A DNA stretch of 64,000 bases from Liolophura sinensis. Its lineage: Eukaryota; Mollusca; Polyplacophora; Chitonida; Chitonidae. The notes under the pieces are model-generated. The model had not been told where the DNA came from. It saw only the letters and a list, made by a program, of their open reading frames with translations, and made no database searches. A program made the position numbers and the translations under genes. How positions within the stretch are numbered: the first letter of the stretch is position 1; each line of letters begins with the position of its first letter. This document shows positions 32,301 through 47,300 of the stretch, piece by piece. The DNA lies in contig NC_088295.1 of the NCBI RefSeq assembly GCF_032854445.1, positions 3,414,501-3,478,500 of the forward strand. The letters are read 5' to 3'.

Positions 32301-35300
32301 TAAAAGCTAACATCTGTATTTATATACACATATACATATACATTAACAAAATACGAATAAGAAGCTCCACTCACATCACAGATTTAAAGATTGAGAGGGA
32401 CTGTAAAATGTGCATACTGATCTAATAGTGTCAAAACTAACCTAGTTCTAAATATTTTGCTAACATACATGTATGGAATCTCTTGTCAAATCCGTGCACA
32501 TATAAAGTTGTAATAATTTTATAATTTTCAGCTTTTTGCTTGTTAAAGGACAAGCTTTACTACAATACATGTATGTTTTGATCTTTTGATTATGGCAGTG
32601 ATTCATGTTTCTTGGTTTTCTCAACATCAGGCTTCAAGCCTTTTTTAGTCTTGATAAAGAAATGTCCTCAACACATGGCAAAAACATCACTAGGTAAATA
32701 AGAAATATGATCAATCTTTTATTGTTTTAGTCTGACACCTTGATCAAGCACAATGGCTAACTCTTTATTTTGGCTCCTGTTTGTACTAGTACAAGATGAA
32801 TTGTTAAATGAAATATTATGCTGATTTTTACCGAAAGCTTTTATTCACCAATTCATATTAATTTGCCAGGCGTTGTATGTAGCGTACATGTATTAATATC
32901 ACCACATGGGCATGCTATCTCTGATGTGTACTGTTGATAAAACTGTGGAAATATGATACGTGTAGGTTGTTGAGGGTTCTTTTTGTTGTGAAATACAAGC
33001 AGACCTTCTGCATTGCTGGCATTGTTTATGTCGTGTCCCATCATAATCACATTCCTGGCGTAATCATTTTAGTCAGTAGTCAGTCATTAGCCGTGATGGG
33101 GTTCATAATTGTCTGTCACTTATCGTGGCCAACCTACCTCTCTGATATCTTAATTGGTCAGGTCCAGGATGAGTCAAATCCTGACTCTCCTACTGCCTAT
33201 CCCCCCTGTAAACAGTGTTGTTTGGAATCTGCCACTGAGCACAGTCTTGCACTGTTCTGGCAGCATTTTGTCTGTAGAATTTGTCATGTGCATGTCCAGT
33301 ACTCTGTTTGTTTACATGGACATGCAATGTAAGTGAGGCCTAACATGAAGTTATAGAGTGTTATGGCACGAAGTGTTAAAATGTGAAGTTATCACACAAT
33401 ACAGCTGTGTAAGGAGATATTTATATGGAGAGGGCTGGGATTATGATCTGCTCTGTGAAGTACTTAACCCTCTTGACATGCTTTGTTTTGGTCTGGGAAT
33501 GAAAGCAGACCCTGCCTGGACTTTAGAGTTCTGGTGGAGAAGCTCAAGTGCTATTGACTGTGTAGGCTAATATATCATGTGCATACACTTCACAGAATTA
33601 TGGTATCATTTTGAATTCCTCTCTGCCCTGTGCACGTTGTTTGTGGAAAGGTGTTTTGGAAGCGCGCCAGTGAGGCAGCGTGACAAAGAAAGAATGGTAA
33701 AGAGTGAGGCAGACTGCTGTCATTTGACAGTCAACCACTGAAAAAGACTCATGTGTTGGCGGGCCAGCACTCAGGCTCTTTGTTGAATCTCACAGCAGGA
33801 TGAAAAATACCCTAGGAAGTCTTTTTTAAGTGCTTCAATTCCAAATGGAGGCCTTAGAGAGAGTAAAATTGAAGCCTATTACTGTGGTAATTTTTTGATG
33901 TGCCAGTCAGCTGTTATGGTTCTCTGGTTGTGATTTATGACTGATAGCAGAGGAGAGGAGAGCCTCACACACATGGGCCAACCACACAATCAGCAGGTCA
34001 GGGCATTGCAGCAGGGCCTCAGCTGCTTTCACTTCACTCTCCCATGTTAGAGTTTGCTTGTCACTTTGGCCAAGCAAAACTTGGTTGCTGGTGCAGGAGT
34101 CAAATTTCCCCCAGGACCTCCTAGCAGAAGGGTACTGTGTGCCGGACTGGATACAGCTCTCTAGCTAAAAGCCTACCAAATAGTTTTAACTTTTCCTGTG
34201 ATGTGCTTGAAAAGGATGGAGTGAGCCCCTTACCAGAACAGCTGGTAAAGCTGCCAACTGTGATCTAAACTAGGGGTTAGTGAGGCCTTTGTTGCTAGTA
34301 CTTGCTGCTCCACTGGGGTAGATACAGATCTCCATACAGCTCTGGACAGAACTCCTCGGCCCTGGCTGAATATACCTGGATCTGTGGATGTTTGCCTGGT
34401 ATGTTTTACAACACGACTGCTGGACCATTGTTGTCCATGAGAAATCAGTCTTGTGATCAAGAGGTTGCTGCTTAGGGTGCCAGCTTGGGTGCCGGCTCAA
34501 TGTGCCTGATTTGCTGTGTAGGTGCTGTGGAGCTATGGGTTTATTTACCGGCAGTTTTATGATGTGGATACCAACCTGAACTAGCAGAATGAGGTAAGAT
34601 TCAGAAAACAAGAATCTAAATTTAGTAGTTGTGTTTGCTGTGAGATCAATGTGAGATCTGATTATTGTGAGCACCACACATGTTCATGTAGATTATCATG
34701 TTGACACATGTTTAGATGGACAGTAGTTAAAATAGCAGTCCTGTAGAGTTTTTTGTCACTGTCCATTAACAGATGGAGAGCTACAGTGGATTGACTACAA
34801 ACTATAGATTATATTTCTCAGACTGATTATTTGAGATAAGTGTGATACAATATTAGCCACTCCAGAGTTATAGTTAATACTACCACGAGAACTGCAGATG
34901 ATGAGTAGTATTTGTCGTCTTCACACTCTAGACTTGTGCATAACATTGGCTGAGCTTTGTGTATAAGCTGATTGAACAGTCCAGGTCTATTGATCAGCCA
35001 TGTAAAGGTCACTCTGTCCAAGTGCGGGTCACTGTTTATGTGGGGGACAGCTGTGTAATTCTGTGGTAACCGTGTTATGATGACTCCATGCAAGACTTCT
35101 GTAGTGACTGACTGTCAACATGGATATCCCCTAGTCGTGACTGACTGTCCACATGGATAGCCCTGTTGTGTAGTGACTGACTCAACCTGGTTGGACAAGT
35201 TCTGTAGTGACTGACTGTCAGCATGGATGGCCTTGTTGTGAATCGACTGACTTAAAATGGTTGGGTAAGTTCTGTAGTGACTAACTGTCAACATGGATAG

Positions 35301-38300
35301 CCTTGTTGCGCAGTGTCTGACTGTCAGCATGGATAGCCCCAGTCGTGACTGACTGTCAACATGGTTAGCCTTGCTGTGTATATATTTATTTATTTGGTCC
35401 TTAACGCCATACTCAAGAATATTTCACTTATACCATGGCGGCCAGCATTATGGTGGTAAGAAACCGAGCAGATCCCGGGGGAAACAACCATCTGCAGGTG
35501 GCTGGCAGACCTTCCCACTTACCCTTGTTGTGTATTTACTGATTGTAAACATGGATAGCCTTGTTGTGTAGTGACTGACTGTCAACATGGATGGGCAGGT
35601 TCTGTAGTGACTGACTGACAGCATGGATGATCTTGTGTAGTGACTGACTGTCAACATGGACGGGCAAGTGCTGTAGTGACTGACTGCCAGCATGGATAAC
35701 CTTGTTGTGTAGTGACTGACTGTCAACATGGACGGGCAAGTTCTGTAGTGACTGATTGTCAACATCGATGGGCAGGCTCTGTAGTGACTGACTGTCAGCA
35801 TGGATAGCTTTGTTGTGTAGTGACTGACTGTCAGCATGGATAACCTTGTTGTGTAGTGACTGACTGTCAGCATGGATGGGCAGGTTCTGTAGTGACTGAC
35901 TGACTGTCAACATGGATAACCTTGTTGTGTAGTGACTGACTGACAACATGGATTGGCATGTTTTCTAGGGACTGACTGTCAACATGGACGGGCAGGTTCT
36001 GTAGTGACTGACTGTCAGCATGGATAACCTTGTTGTGTAATGACAGACTGTCAACATGGTTAGCTTTGTGTAGTAACTAACTGTCAACATTGATAGATGT
36101 ATGTCAAGGGTTGAAAATGTTAGTTTGAACCCAGGAGCAATTCATCTGTATCATACCCATGTTGGCTCCCTGAGAAATGAATACAGAAATGTAGGACCTT
36201 TTGGCTTCCAGAAAATCCAGTGTGTATTTGTTATAATGTGCATCTAATTATACAAGAGAGTTTACAAGTAGTGTATTGAACAGAGTTACAGGCGTATATC
36301 ATAAATGTAGCTGTCAGTCTAGCATCCTCATTGAACTGTTAGAAGCTGAAGTAATAAGAACAAAGTCAAAAGGCTCATCAGTTGTTGACAGCACATTGAT
36401 GTTTCCATAAAGTTGTACTGTACATGTACATGTAGATCTAGTCTGAATGGTAGAGAGGAGTTTTTAAATCTAAAAACATCTATGTTTGTGGATGTGATCA
36501 GGAGGGCAGTATGGTATGGGGATACCAGTCACAGGGGGCTCCCTATCTGTGCTCAGCTGATCCTCCTCCCAGCACCCAGGGGATTATATGCGCTGGCCTT
36601 GCCATACAGCACTAATCAATGGGGGAAGGGAGGAGAAGCTGACCAGTTATTACTGAGATCAAACCAGTTCTTCTGTCAATTTGTCTTTGCCTCAGGTCAC
36701 TAGTTTCTTGCTGTAGAATTCATGCGGTTTACCCAGGACGGTGTTTCTGACTTTGAACAAGGAGGTCTTTTTGCAGGAGTCTGACTGTTGAGTGCTGCAT
36801 TGGTTATGTCAACTCGTGCTGTTGGCGGGCAGGCAGTTTAGGTCCTGGCTTTGTCAGGTTCCTGGAGCTGTTGTGGTCCAGAGAAGAATCAATTCTCTAT
36901 CAACACCTAGATTGCGTGATATGTAGTCTGCGATGTAAGGGGTTAGTCATGAAGACTAAGCTCTATCCAGTCCTTTTCTCCTTCTCCTTCAGCCCCACCC
37001 CGTCCTCTATGGATAAGCTCCCTGAATACAGCCAATGAACTTTCTCTATGCTCACATGCACTAGTTCTCATTTACTTTGATTTATATGTTAGACCTCATT
37101 AGTTGGTCGCATTTAATAACCGTGAGGTTTCCTGTCTGTGTTCATTCTCAGTGAAGTTACTTAAATGTAACTTGAGCAAGTGCTAAGCTCTGGCATTTGC
37201 TATTCACTATCAGTGGCACAAAAAAGTACATCACATTCTTTTACGGGAACTGTTTGCTTTCCTGTGTTGCCAATTTAACCAATCAAATGAATAAATAAAT
37301 TTTAATTTAAAAAATTCTGAATATTCTGTTCGTTTTACAACTTTTGCAATTTAGAGCCCATATTTCCTTTGACTTTATAGGCAATACATGTAAATACAAT
37401 ATTCCGTTTTGCCCTGTAGATAATGGCTTTTTTTGCAATACTTGTAAATGCACAATACCTTTTTGGCCTGTAGATAATTGAATGGATTCATATAGCCAAG
37501 TGTAGAAATTACACATGAACTGTCAATAAATGTTGCTAATATCAACAATTTGGTCCATGTAATTACCCGTAGAACAGGATGTTATATCAGAGCAGTAGTT
37601 AACCGCTGTAGCCCTGAGTTCTACTGGTTTGCGATGCTATACAATGTTTGTATTAACTGTTAAACCAGTATATATGTACATATTATTTAATGAAGAGACA
37701 AGCATGCCCTCAGGCATTGAATTTGTCAGGAGATCTGCACAAACCGTTAGCACGGACAGGAAATATGAAAACTTGTGCTCTTTGTGGCGAAGCTATTCAT
37801 GCTCATGTTTAGATGACATGGTCTCACTGTATATGTATTTTTGTGTATACCAGTTGTAGCAGTCTCAAGCAGCTATACAACATTGTTATATGGTACCAGT
37901 GACACAAGTCTGCCTACATGTGTACGATTCTGTACATTCTGTGTACCATAGTGAGTCTTTTAAACTTTTCTGCAGGCTGTGTTTAGTGATCATAAAGTAG
38001 CAGACTTAAAAGTGAAGATGACCATCGGGAGCACCCAGGGGATTATATGCGCTGGCCTTGCCATACAGCACTAATCAATGGGGGAAGGGAGGAGAAGCTG
38101 ACCAGTTATTACTGAGATCAAACCAGTTCTTCTGTCAATTTGTCTTTGCCTCAGGTCACTAGTTTCTTGCTGTAGAATTCATGCGGTTTACCCAGGACGG
38201 TGTTTCTGACTTTGAACAAGGAGGTCTTTTTGCAGGAGTCTGACTGTTGAGTGCTGCATTGGTTATGTCAACTCGTGCTGTTGGCGGGCAGGCAGTTTAG

Positions 38301-41300
38301 GTCCTGGCTTTGTCAGGTTCCTGGAGCTGTTGTGGTCCAGAGAAGAATCAATTCTCTATCAACACCTAGATTGCGTGATATGTAGTCTGCGATGTAAGGG
38401 GTTAGTCATGAAGACTAAGCTCTATCCAGTCCTTTTCTCCTTCTCCTTCAGCCCCACCCCGTCCTCTATGGATAAGCTCCCTGAATACAGCCAATGAACT
38501 TTCTCTATGCTCACATGCACTAGTTCTCATTTACTTTGATTTATATGTTAGACCTCATTAGTTGGTCGCATTTAATAACCGTGAGGTTTCCTGTCTGTGT
38601 TCATTCTCAGTGAAGTTACTTAAATGTAACTTGAGCAAGTGCTAAGCTCTGGCATTTGCTATTCACTATCAGTGGCACAAAAAAGTACATCACATTCTTT
38701 TACGGGAACTGTTTGCTTTCCTGTGTTGCCAATTTAACCAATCAAATGAATAAATAAATTTTAATTTAAAAAATTCTGAATATTCTGTTCGTTTTACAAC
38801 TTTTGCAATTTAGAGCCCATATTTCCTTTGACTTTATAGGCAATACATGTAAATACAATATTCCGTTTTGCCCTGTAGATAATGGCTTTTTTTGCAATAC
38901 TTGTAAATGCACAATACCTTTTTGGCCTGTAGATAATTGAATGGATTCATATAGCCAAGTGTAGAAATTACACATGAACTGTCAATAAATGTTGCTAATA
39001 TCAACAATTTGGTCCATGTAATTACCCGTAGAACAGGATGTTATATCAGAGCAGTAGTTAACCGCTGTAGCCCTGAGTTCTACTGGTTTGCGATGCTATA
39101 CAATGTTTGTATTAACTGTTAAACCAGTATATATGTACATATTATTTAATGAAGAGACAAGCATGCCCTCAGGCATTGAATTTGTCAGGAGATCTGCACA
39201 AACCGTTAGCACGGACAGGAAATATGAAAACTTGTGCTCTTTGTGGCGAAGCTATTCATGCTCATGTTTAGATGACATGGTCTCACTGTATATGTATTTT
39301 TGTGTATACCAGTTGTAGCAGTCTCAAGCAGCTATACAACATTGTTATATGGTACCAGTGACACAAGTCTGCCTACATGTGTACGATTCTGTACATTCTG
39401 TGTACCATAGTGAGTCTTTTAAACTTTTCTGCAGGCTGTGTTTAGTGATCATAAAGTAGCAGACTTAAAAGTGAAGATGACCATCGGGAGCAGCACAAAT
39501 GTCTCCCAATCTGTCAGATCAGCTGTTCAGATTTAGCTCAAGCTGTGGTATGGATGAGGTATTCCCCAGATAAGATGGAGGTTCGCCAGCCGTGACATGC
39601 CAGGGTTTGTGTCACATTCCACTGTCCTGTTTTTTACAAGGGATTGTTAGAAAGGCATGCTTTGTACATAGCTAGACAGGTTTAGTGTTTTCAGCTTGGG
39701 AAGTCCTCTCTCTATTATTAAACAACAGATTAGGTGGCCAACAGTTCTATTTTCAGGGCAGTACATATTGATAGGACATGCTTGTGCCCATTTCAACCAT
39801 TGACAACTTCCAGTTCTGCAGAATTTCATTATCTCTATTGACTTTCATACGCAGCTTTATGTGCTATTATGTATTTTTGTCATGGAGAATGATAAAAACA
39901 AGTTTTGTCTTTTACAAAAGAACAGTCCTATGTAATTATGACACATTTAAGTATGACACATGTAATTATGACACGTGAGCATGTCTTTCTAGGAAGAGCG
40001 TTTAATATGGGAAACGACAAATGTGGTCATCAGTTGTTCATGTCCTTATCAATTATCTTTTCTATGTCCTTAACAATTATCTTGATTGTGTTAATTCAGC
40101 ATTATTTACACAAGTGTACTTTTGGTTTCTTTTGGGTTATTTAGAAGCTAATTAGTGTTTTTTTGGAATTAGAATGCATAGGGACTTGGTTTTGATACAT
40201 CATTGTAAATTGTTAAATGACATGTGACACACACTTGTTGCCTCTTGTGTGAACACTAAAGTCTTTGTCTCCAGGTTATATTTTATATTTACATGTACAG
40301 AATAGCCTTTGTGCTTTTACGCAACATAGACACTTGAAGCATATTACAAAATTTATCCTGCATCAGACAGTAAACTCCAGTTTTGATTGGATAACAATGA
40401 CCACATGGGGTATGTGTATATATCCATATCCTGTAGCTGATGTCATATGCACCTGTTGATTAGGTTATTTCTCTTTAATACATGTAGTTCATCTTGTTTT
40501 GCTGTGAAAGAATGATATTGACAAGGAGAGTTGTCATTACATTGGCCCGTCTTCTTAGCTGAATTGACGGTTCTGCAGGGGAATGTAATGTTACACGATT
40601 ACTCTGTGAAAAGACCCTGAAACATACATGTACCGTATATGTATGGGGTCAGTAACTCACCTGGCCATGTGGCTGATAATACACTGTTAGCAGCTCATGG
40701 AGTAGTCTTACACACAGTTCTATGGTGGTTCTACTGTACATGTGCAGGATGAGATCTTTCATTAAGTTAAATGTAAGAGGAAGTGTGTTAAGTGATTGGT
40801 GTGGTTCCAGTGGCTCTTGAACTTGTGGTTTGGGTAAATGACATTTGTAGATCATATACTTGGGTACTTGTAAATGGGAGGCGCCACCCACAGGTAATGT
40901 TCTAAACACCTACCCTCTCGTTTCATGCATATCAGCATCAGACAGTTCCTGGCTCCAGCACTTAACCCATAATGTGGGGAGACATTTCATGGGCTGTGAA
41001 AGTAAAAGCAACCTGGCCATAAGCTCACATAGGATGAACAATTTTTTTTTGTGAGAGAGATGCAGTGACTGTTAAACTGCTTGTGAATTTCTCATGTTGA
41101 TATGTCCCTAGCTATGAACTTTGTACAGGGACACAATAGACTGTGAAAGTTCTGCCTTCAGTCACTACAGGAGTGTGCAATACATGTTTGTGCATGTCTG
41201 TGTATTAACCGAACAGAAATGTCGCAATTGTCGCAAGCTCACATAGGTGTGGATGAGACGAGGTGCATTGTGTATGTCTAAAGATAACGAATGCGACTAA

Positions 41301-44300
41301 AAGGCTTGATTTTTACTGTAGTTGCTCGACTGGATTAACATCAAGCATAGTGAAGTATGTAGACTCAGTGGTGCTGTTTGCAGCTACCACAGAATCACAT
41401 CTTTTAGTTGCATGTGTTTAAGAAAGCTACCACCTTATGCCTAAACCTGTGAGCATCTGGAAATTTCAGTTGGGTTTGTAGTTAGTAGGACATAAAGTTT
41501 TACCATCTAGTAACTAGTACAGCCAAGAATCAGTGGGGGTCACTTGTTCATCTAGTCACTAGTAAAACCATGTGTCAGTAAGTTTCTTTTTGTTCGTACT
41601 TTTACTTAGTAGTAATATTGCCTAATGTAATCTTTTATGTATTGCTCATTAAGCCAGCAAGCTTTGCCTCTGTAGAGCCGGGTGTTGCCATTGGATTTTA
41701 TCATACACATACGTGTAGCATTGCAGCTGCTTGGTGAGCAGGAACCGTTGATGTAATGCATTAGGATGTGTAAATTATAACCAGCTGTTGTTGTTGATGT
41801 CCTACACTAGGCTGCTGCTGCAGTAGGACGGGGCACTTGCACGTCCACAAACCCAGAACACATACATGTCTGTACATGTGCATGAGCAGAGATGGAGTGG
41901 ATGCAGCCAGACGCACTGGTGAACTTGATGGTTTAAGGGGGGCAGGGGAAGATGGTCAGGAACTTGTAATAACCCTGCAAGATTTATGATTTAGGTTCAT
42001 CAGTAAGCTGTGAGACAGTGTCATTCGAGACTACCACAGACCATATAGTACAATTCAAAAAGCAAAGTAAATATGTTTGCTGCTTACTTAAATACAATAT
42101 GATTACTACGTCTTCACATTCTAGATAGTTTATATCAGATATGTTTTATAACAGGCAAGTCCCTGGCTGCAGAAAACAAACAGATACTAAACCCTATAAA
42201 GAATGTTTGCAAGATGTACATGTATGTGTGACCATTGTGATAGTCTGGCATTTACCTTGTCCTTCCTGTTTTCATGTAGGACACATATGATTTCGCTTAG
42301 CTTCCAGACAAGGACCACTCCTAACACAGACTGACTGGTAGATCTCCTCACAGTTTAGTTCTAGATGGCTGCCAGCAAACCTACTGATATTCATGTCATA
42401 CTTGTCCAGCTGACATTGACATAGGTCTGTCTGAACAGTGAGCCCTGTGACTTTGTAGCCAAGATTGTCAATGAAGACCACGTGTGGTTTCGTTTTAAAA
42501 TGAGGTTGTTGCCAGTAAAGCATGTTATACAGCTCTGTGCAATGACAAGTTATTTGTGCTGTTTATGTTAGTGATTTAGGGAGGATTGTTATATTTGCTT
42601 TGTAGAGAACATATTAATGAACAGAACAGGAAACTAGTTTGTAGCTGGTACAGATCAATTGACTTAACTCACTTAACACATTGGCATGTTCGGTAAGAGA
42701 CCAGACCAGCTGGAGTTTATTGGATCTTAAGTTCAGGATGCTTCATGACATTTACATGTGTACACTTGCCACAAGGCCAAGTCTTTGTTAAGTTACCAGG
42801 AAGCCTTGGTAGGAATACTTGTAGATAGATGTAAGTGTATGGTCATCTGTCTGAATATGTGTAAAGTTACAATGTGCCTGAAAGACTTGGCCGGAATACA
42901 TCTGTGGTCATCTGTCTGAATATGTGAGGGGCCTCCATGGCTAGGTCGGTTAGCGCGCTAGCGCAGCGTAATGACCCAGGAGCCTCTCACCAATGCAGTC
43001 ACTGTGAGTTCAAGTCCAGCTCATGCTGGCTTCCTCTCCGGTTGTAAGTGGGAAGGTCTGCCAGCAACTTGCAGATGGTCGTGGGTTTCCTCCGGGATCT
43101 GCCCGGTTTCCACCCACCATAATGCTGGCCGTCGTCATATAAGTGAAATATTCTTGAGTACGGCGTAAAACACCAATCAAATAAATAAATAAATCTGAAT
43201 ATGATTAAAGTTACAATTTGCCAGAAGGACTAGGTCATCTACATGGATATGAGTACATGTATGTGTAAGTTGTGATGTGCCAGGAGAGAAGGATGTGGTA
43301 GGTATAGGAATGCCTTCATGGTCATCTGTCAGTGAAGACCTGCTGTTGGAAGGGCTATGTACATAACCATGAGCTGTGGATATAATTATCTCACCAGATG
43401 TTACCCACAAGTTATCCTATCAGTCAGTAACTAATTGGTTGTGAGGGAAAATGCATTATCCTTTTTTTTTTCTTTTTTAACATTCTCACACCAAAAAATG
43501 TTAAACCTGGTGATAGAGGTGCATAGATTGCTCCTTTGCCACCAATGTCTTAAAAATGGCTGCCTTGCTGTAAAACAATGACCACAAGAATATATTATTT
43601 CTAATTTTACTCTGACTGAAATTACTTAGAATACCCCGCAGGCCATCTGAGGATCAGGAGCTTCCTGGACCTTCACCTGTCATGCTGCGACAATGCCCCT
43701 GAGTTCTGCATTCTGCAATGATCTCTGTAATTTCCTTGAAGACTCTGATCATTGTTTTAGCATTAATGCTTATTCAAAGATGCATTAGCCCTGATGCAAC
43801 CATGACATATCGATTACTGAGGGGAGTGCTGAAAAGTGATGAGTTACAGTGTGATGCTTTATGTGTTTTAGTTAAGAGCCAAAATTGCCTCGACTGGGAA
43901 AGGTAAGGCCTTTGGTGCTGGGAACCATGATACAGTGTACATCCAGTTCCCTGTATACCTGGATATTATGAAACCAGCAGCTGGGCCTCTCTTAGTTGTG
44001 ATTTACTGCTTTTGTTCCATGTGGTCCCATTCATATAAAATGCACATGTGAAAGTTTAATGTTTACAGGCTCTGATACTACTATGAATGGCTGGAGAGGC
44101 TGTAGTGGTTTTCTCCTATCACCCAGCCTCTGCCAGACATGATTTAGTTATGAAGGAAGTTGGGTCTGGGATTGATCAGTAACACTGCACCAGAATTGTG
44201 TTCATACATTAGACTTATCTGCCCACTGATCTTTGTTCTCTAGCTGGCCTCCTTGGCCAGGAGCTTAGGTTAGGTCTGGTAATGAGTTTATCTTACTTAT

Positions 44301-47300
44301 CAGAGGATTGTGTTTGTCCTGTCATACAACACCAGACCCCTGATTATAGACCAGATGGTGTGTTCATGTTGAGCATGTACCCTATGCTGGAACCCCTGGT
44401 CACCCTATACTCACTCACCCCCACTGTATAGTTGTACTTCCTCTGTTTTGGGGTGCCATGCCCTGCTTTATCTTTTCAGATAGTCTGCTTGGTCTGACAT
44501 CCTGGCATGTCCTGAACTTTTCAATGAATCTGTAACACTTCCATGTACAATGTATCTTTATACAAGACAAGCGGTTGTAACATTGTGCGCAGATATGTGC
44601 ATGAAAGGTTAGGGCTAGGTTGCAGGGAGCACTTATGACATGACTTGTTGATGTCTTATTAATTAGCCGTGGGTCACTTTCTGCCTGTAAAAGTCACTGC
44701 AGCCATTTTTGACTGTGTATGGTTTGCTTTTTAAGACTGTGGTGCAGTTTAGTTAAATCTTCGAGTTTAACAAAGATCATGAAATACATCTCCAAAATAC
44801 ATAAGTGTTGAGACAGCATTTCAATTTTGTTAAGTGGATATGCCGTAGTACTAAAGGTGTCCACTTCCCTCACAAGAAGCCCTCGTCTTATCCCAGTTAG
44901 CATCTGTCTTAAATGCTACATTAAAATGTTCTAAATGTGTTGAGTACCCAGTCAAAGATGTTACATTACACAGTCCCATGTACATGTTGAGTACGCTGTC
45001 AAAGATGTTACATTACACTGTCCCATGTACATGTTGAGTACCCTGTCAAAGATGTCACATTACACTGTCTCGTGTACATGTTGAGTACCCAGTCAAAGAT
45101 GTCACATTACACTGTCCCATGTACATGTTGAGTACCCTGTCAAAGATGTTACATTACACTGTCCCATGTACATGTTGAGTACCCAGTCAAAGATGTCACA
45201 TTACACTGTCCCGTGTACATGTTGAGTACCCAGTCAAAGATGTTACATTACACTGTCCCATGTACATGTTGAGTACGCTGTCAAAGATGTTACATTACAC
45301 TGTCCCGTGTACATGTTGAGTACCCTGTCAAAGATGTTACATTACACTGTCCTGTGTACATGTTGAGTACGCTGTCAAAGATGTTACATTACACTGTCCC
45401 ATGTACATGTTGAGTACCCTGTCAAAGATGTTACATTACACTGTCCCGTGTACATGTTGAGTACCCTGTCAAAGATGTTACATTACACTGTCCCATGTAC
45501 ATGTTGAGTACCCTGTCAAAGATGTTACATTACACTGTCCCATGTACATGTTGAGTACGCTGTCAAAGATGTTACATTACACTGTCCCATGTACATGTTG
45601 AGTACCCTGTCAAAGATGTTACATTACACTGTCCCATGTACATGTTGAGTACCCAGTCAAAGATGTTACATTACACTGTTCTATGTACATGTTGAATACC
45701 CAGTCAAAGATGTTACATTACACTGTCCCATGTACATGTTGAGTACGCTGTCAAAGATGTTACATTACACAGTCCCATGTACATGTTGAGTACCCAGTCA
45801 AAGATGTCACATTACACTGTCCCATGTACATGTTGAGTACCCAGTCAAAGATGTTACATTACACTGTTCTATGTACTTATGCCTCTGTGATTGTAAGTTC
45901 ATATTGTTTGCAAATCCTCTTAAAATCTGGCAAACTCCCAATGTTTGCTAATCCTCATAAAATCTGGAAAGAAGAGTTGCCAAAGCTGGCCTTATAGAAA
46001 TGGAAGGGTTAGTGTGGTGTCACCTTGGAGACTGCAGGAAGCTGTGTGTGCAGCATTGCCACTGCCCCAGTAAGATTGGCCTGACAATGAGGCTAGCTAG
46101 GAATATATCTCCCTGAAGTCCATGTACAGACATTATTACCCAGAGTAAAAGACCAGATCCATTTAAAAACATGTTAGATTATCTTCTGGTCTAAAAGGGA
46201 TGATCCTCCCACATAAGTACTGTGCCTGCGCAACATTTCCAGCATTTGTTTTACGTTGTAAGGTAACTCTTGCTGCTTATAAATTTACCAGGACAAATCA
46301 GCACATATTCTCCTTACTTGATGCATGTATTAGTCAATACTGGAATAGTAACAGGCATGCTATTGTTATTCTTAAGCCGAACCAGACATCATGACAACAC
46401 AGGTACTGTACAAGTTGCAGTCAAAACTGACATTTGTTTTAACACACATCTGTATGTGTTATTGTACAGAGCTGTCATTCTGTGTTTTGATGGCTGTCAT
46501 GATCTGCTATGTGAAGATAACAAGCCTACAAAAGACATGTAGTAATTAGTCCATTTTGGAAACAGTTTTTATCCATTTAGTTGTTGTCGATGTTCATTGT
46601 TTCTTCTTAATTGTGTTAATATACTGTAATTCTTCACCCTTTTCGCATGTTTGCAAGGTGTCTACTCAAGCATATTCTGAAGGCATCATTGTGTGTACAC
46701 TTATACAGTTGTACTTTTTGTGAAGCCCTGAAATTGGTCAGCCCAACCAATGTAGTTTTGTCTCCAAAATCAAGTTGAAAATGTGCTTAAATTGCGCTGA
46801 AAGCCGCTGTGTCATGTGTGAAAAGGTTGAGGAATTAGGGTAAGTAATGGTTGATGAGGAGTTTATCCCTGATGATTACATGTAGGTGTTTGTGTGTTTG
46901 TATCTGGTCCAGTATGTACATGCATGGAGATTTGGCCTCATAAACACTTTAACCTTTCATTTTTCAGTAAAAACAACCCCAAGACCAAACAGATGTCCAT
47001 TGGGCGGAAGAAATTCAACATGGACCCCAAGAAAGTAAGTAAGCTTACCTGTAGGATTATTTATTCATGTCTAATCTGACTACCCTCTCAGATTTCTTGA
47101 ACAGTTGAAGATTCATATAACTGCAGAACCTCCATGTATTGATATGACTCTCAGGGAGAATTTAGTCCTGGTATAGTGTACAGTACATGTATTGATATGA
47201 CTCTCAGGGAGAATTTAGTCCTGGTATAGTGTACAGTACATGCACATTAATGCCTGTCCTTATAACAGATGTACAGAAAAAGAGATCTGTAGGTGTGTTT

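Larger units (their letters stand above)
28894..46967 (+). other. Cytohesin intron 3, 18 kb, repeat-filled
   Basis: Separates the coiled-coil exon from the exon starting the Sec7 region. It holds dispersed repeats, a MITE, a 1459-base duplication, a SINE and two large arrays, described separately. I found no nested gene. Open frames at 32934-33332, 36413-36703, 42272-42523 and 43718-43906 have no recognised domains. Poly-C runs occur near 30760 and elsewhere. Confidence 0.7.

Noticed and set aside
35448-35949. Overlapping 137- and 141-codon frames ([12 protein letters not shown] type)
   Set aside because: Read-through of the 36-base minisatellite, partly running into a SINE.
37981-38033. Exon-like stretch [16 protein letters not shown] after TTTTCTGCAG, repeated at 39440
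   Set aside because: The phase does not fit the cytohesin exons around it (an early stop results) and no donor follows. It is present twice only because of the 1459-base duplication.
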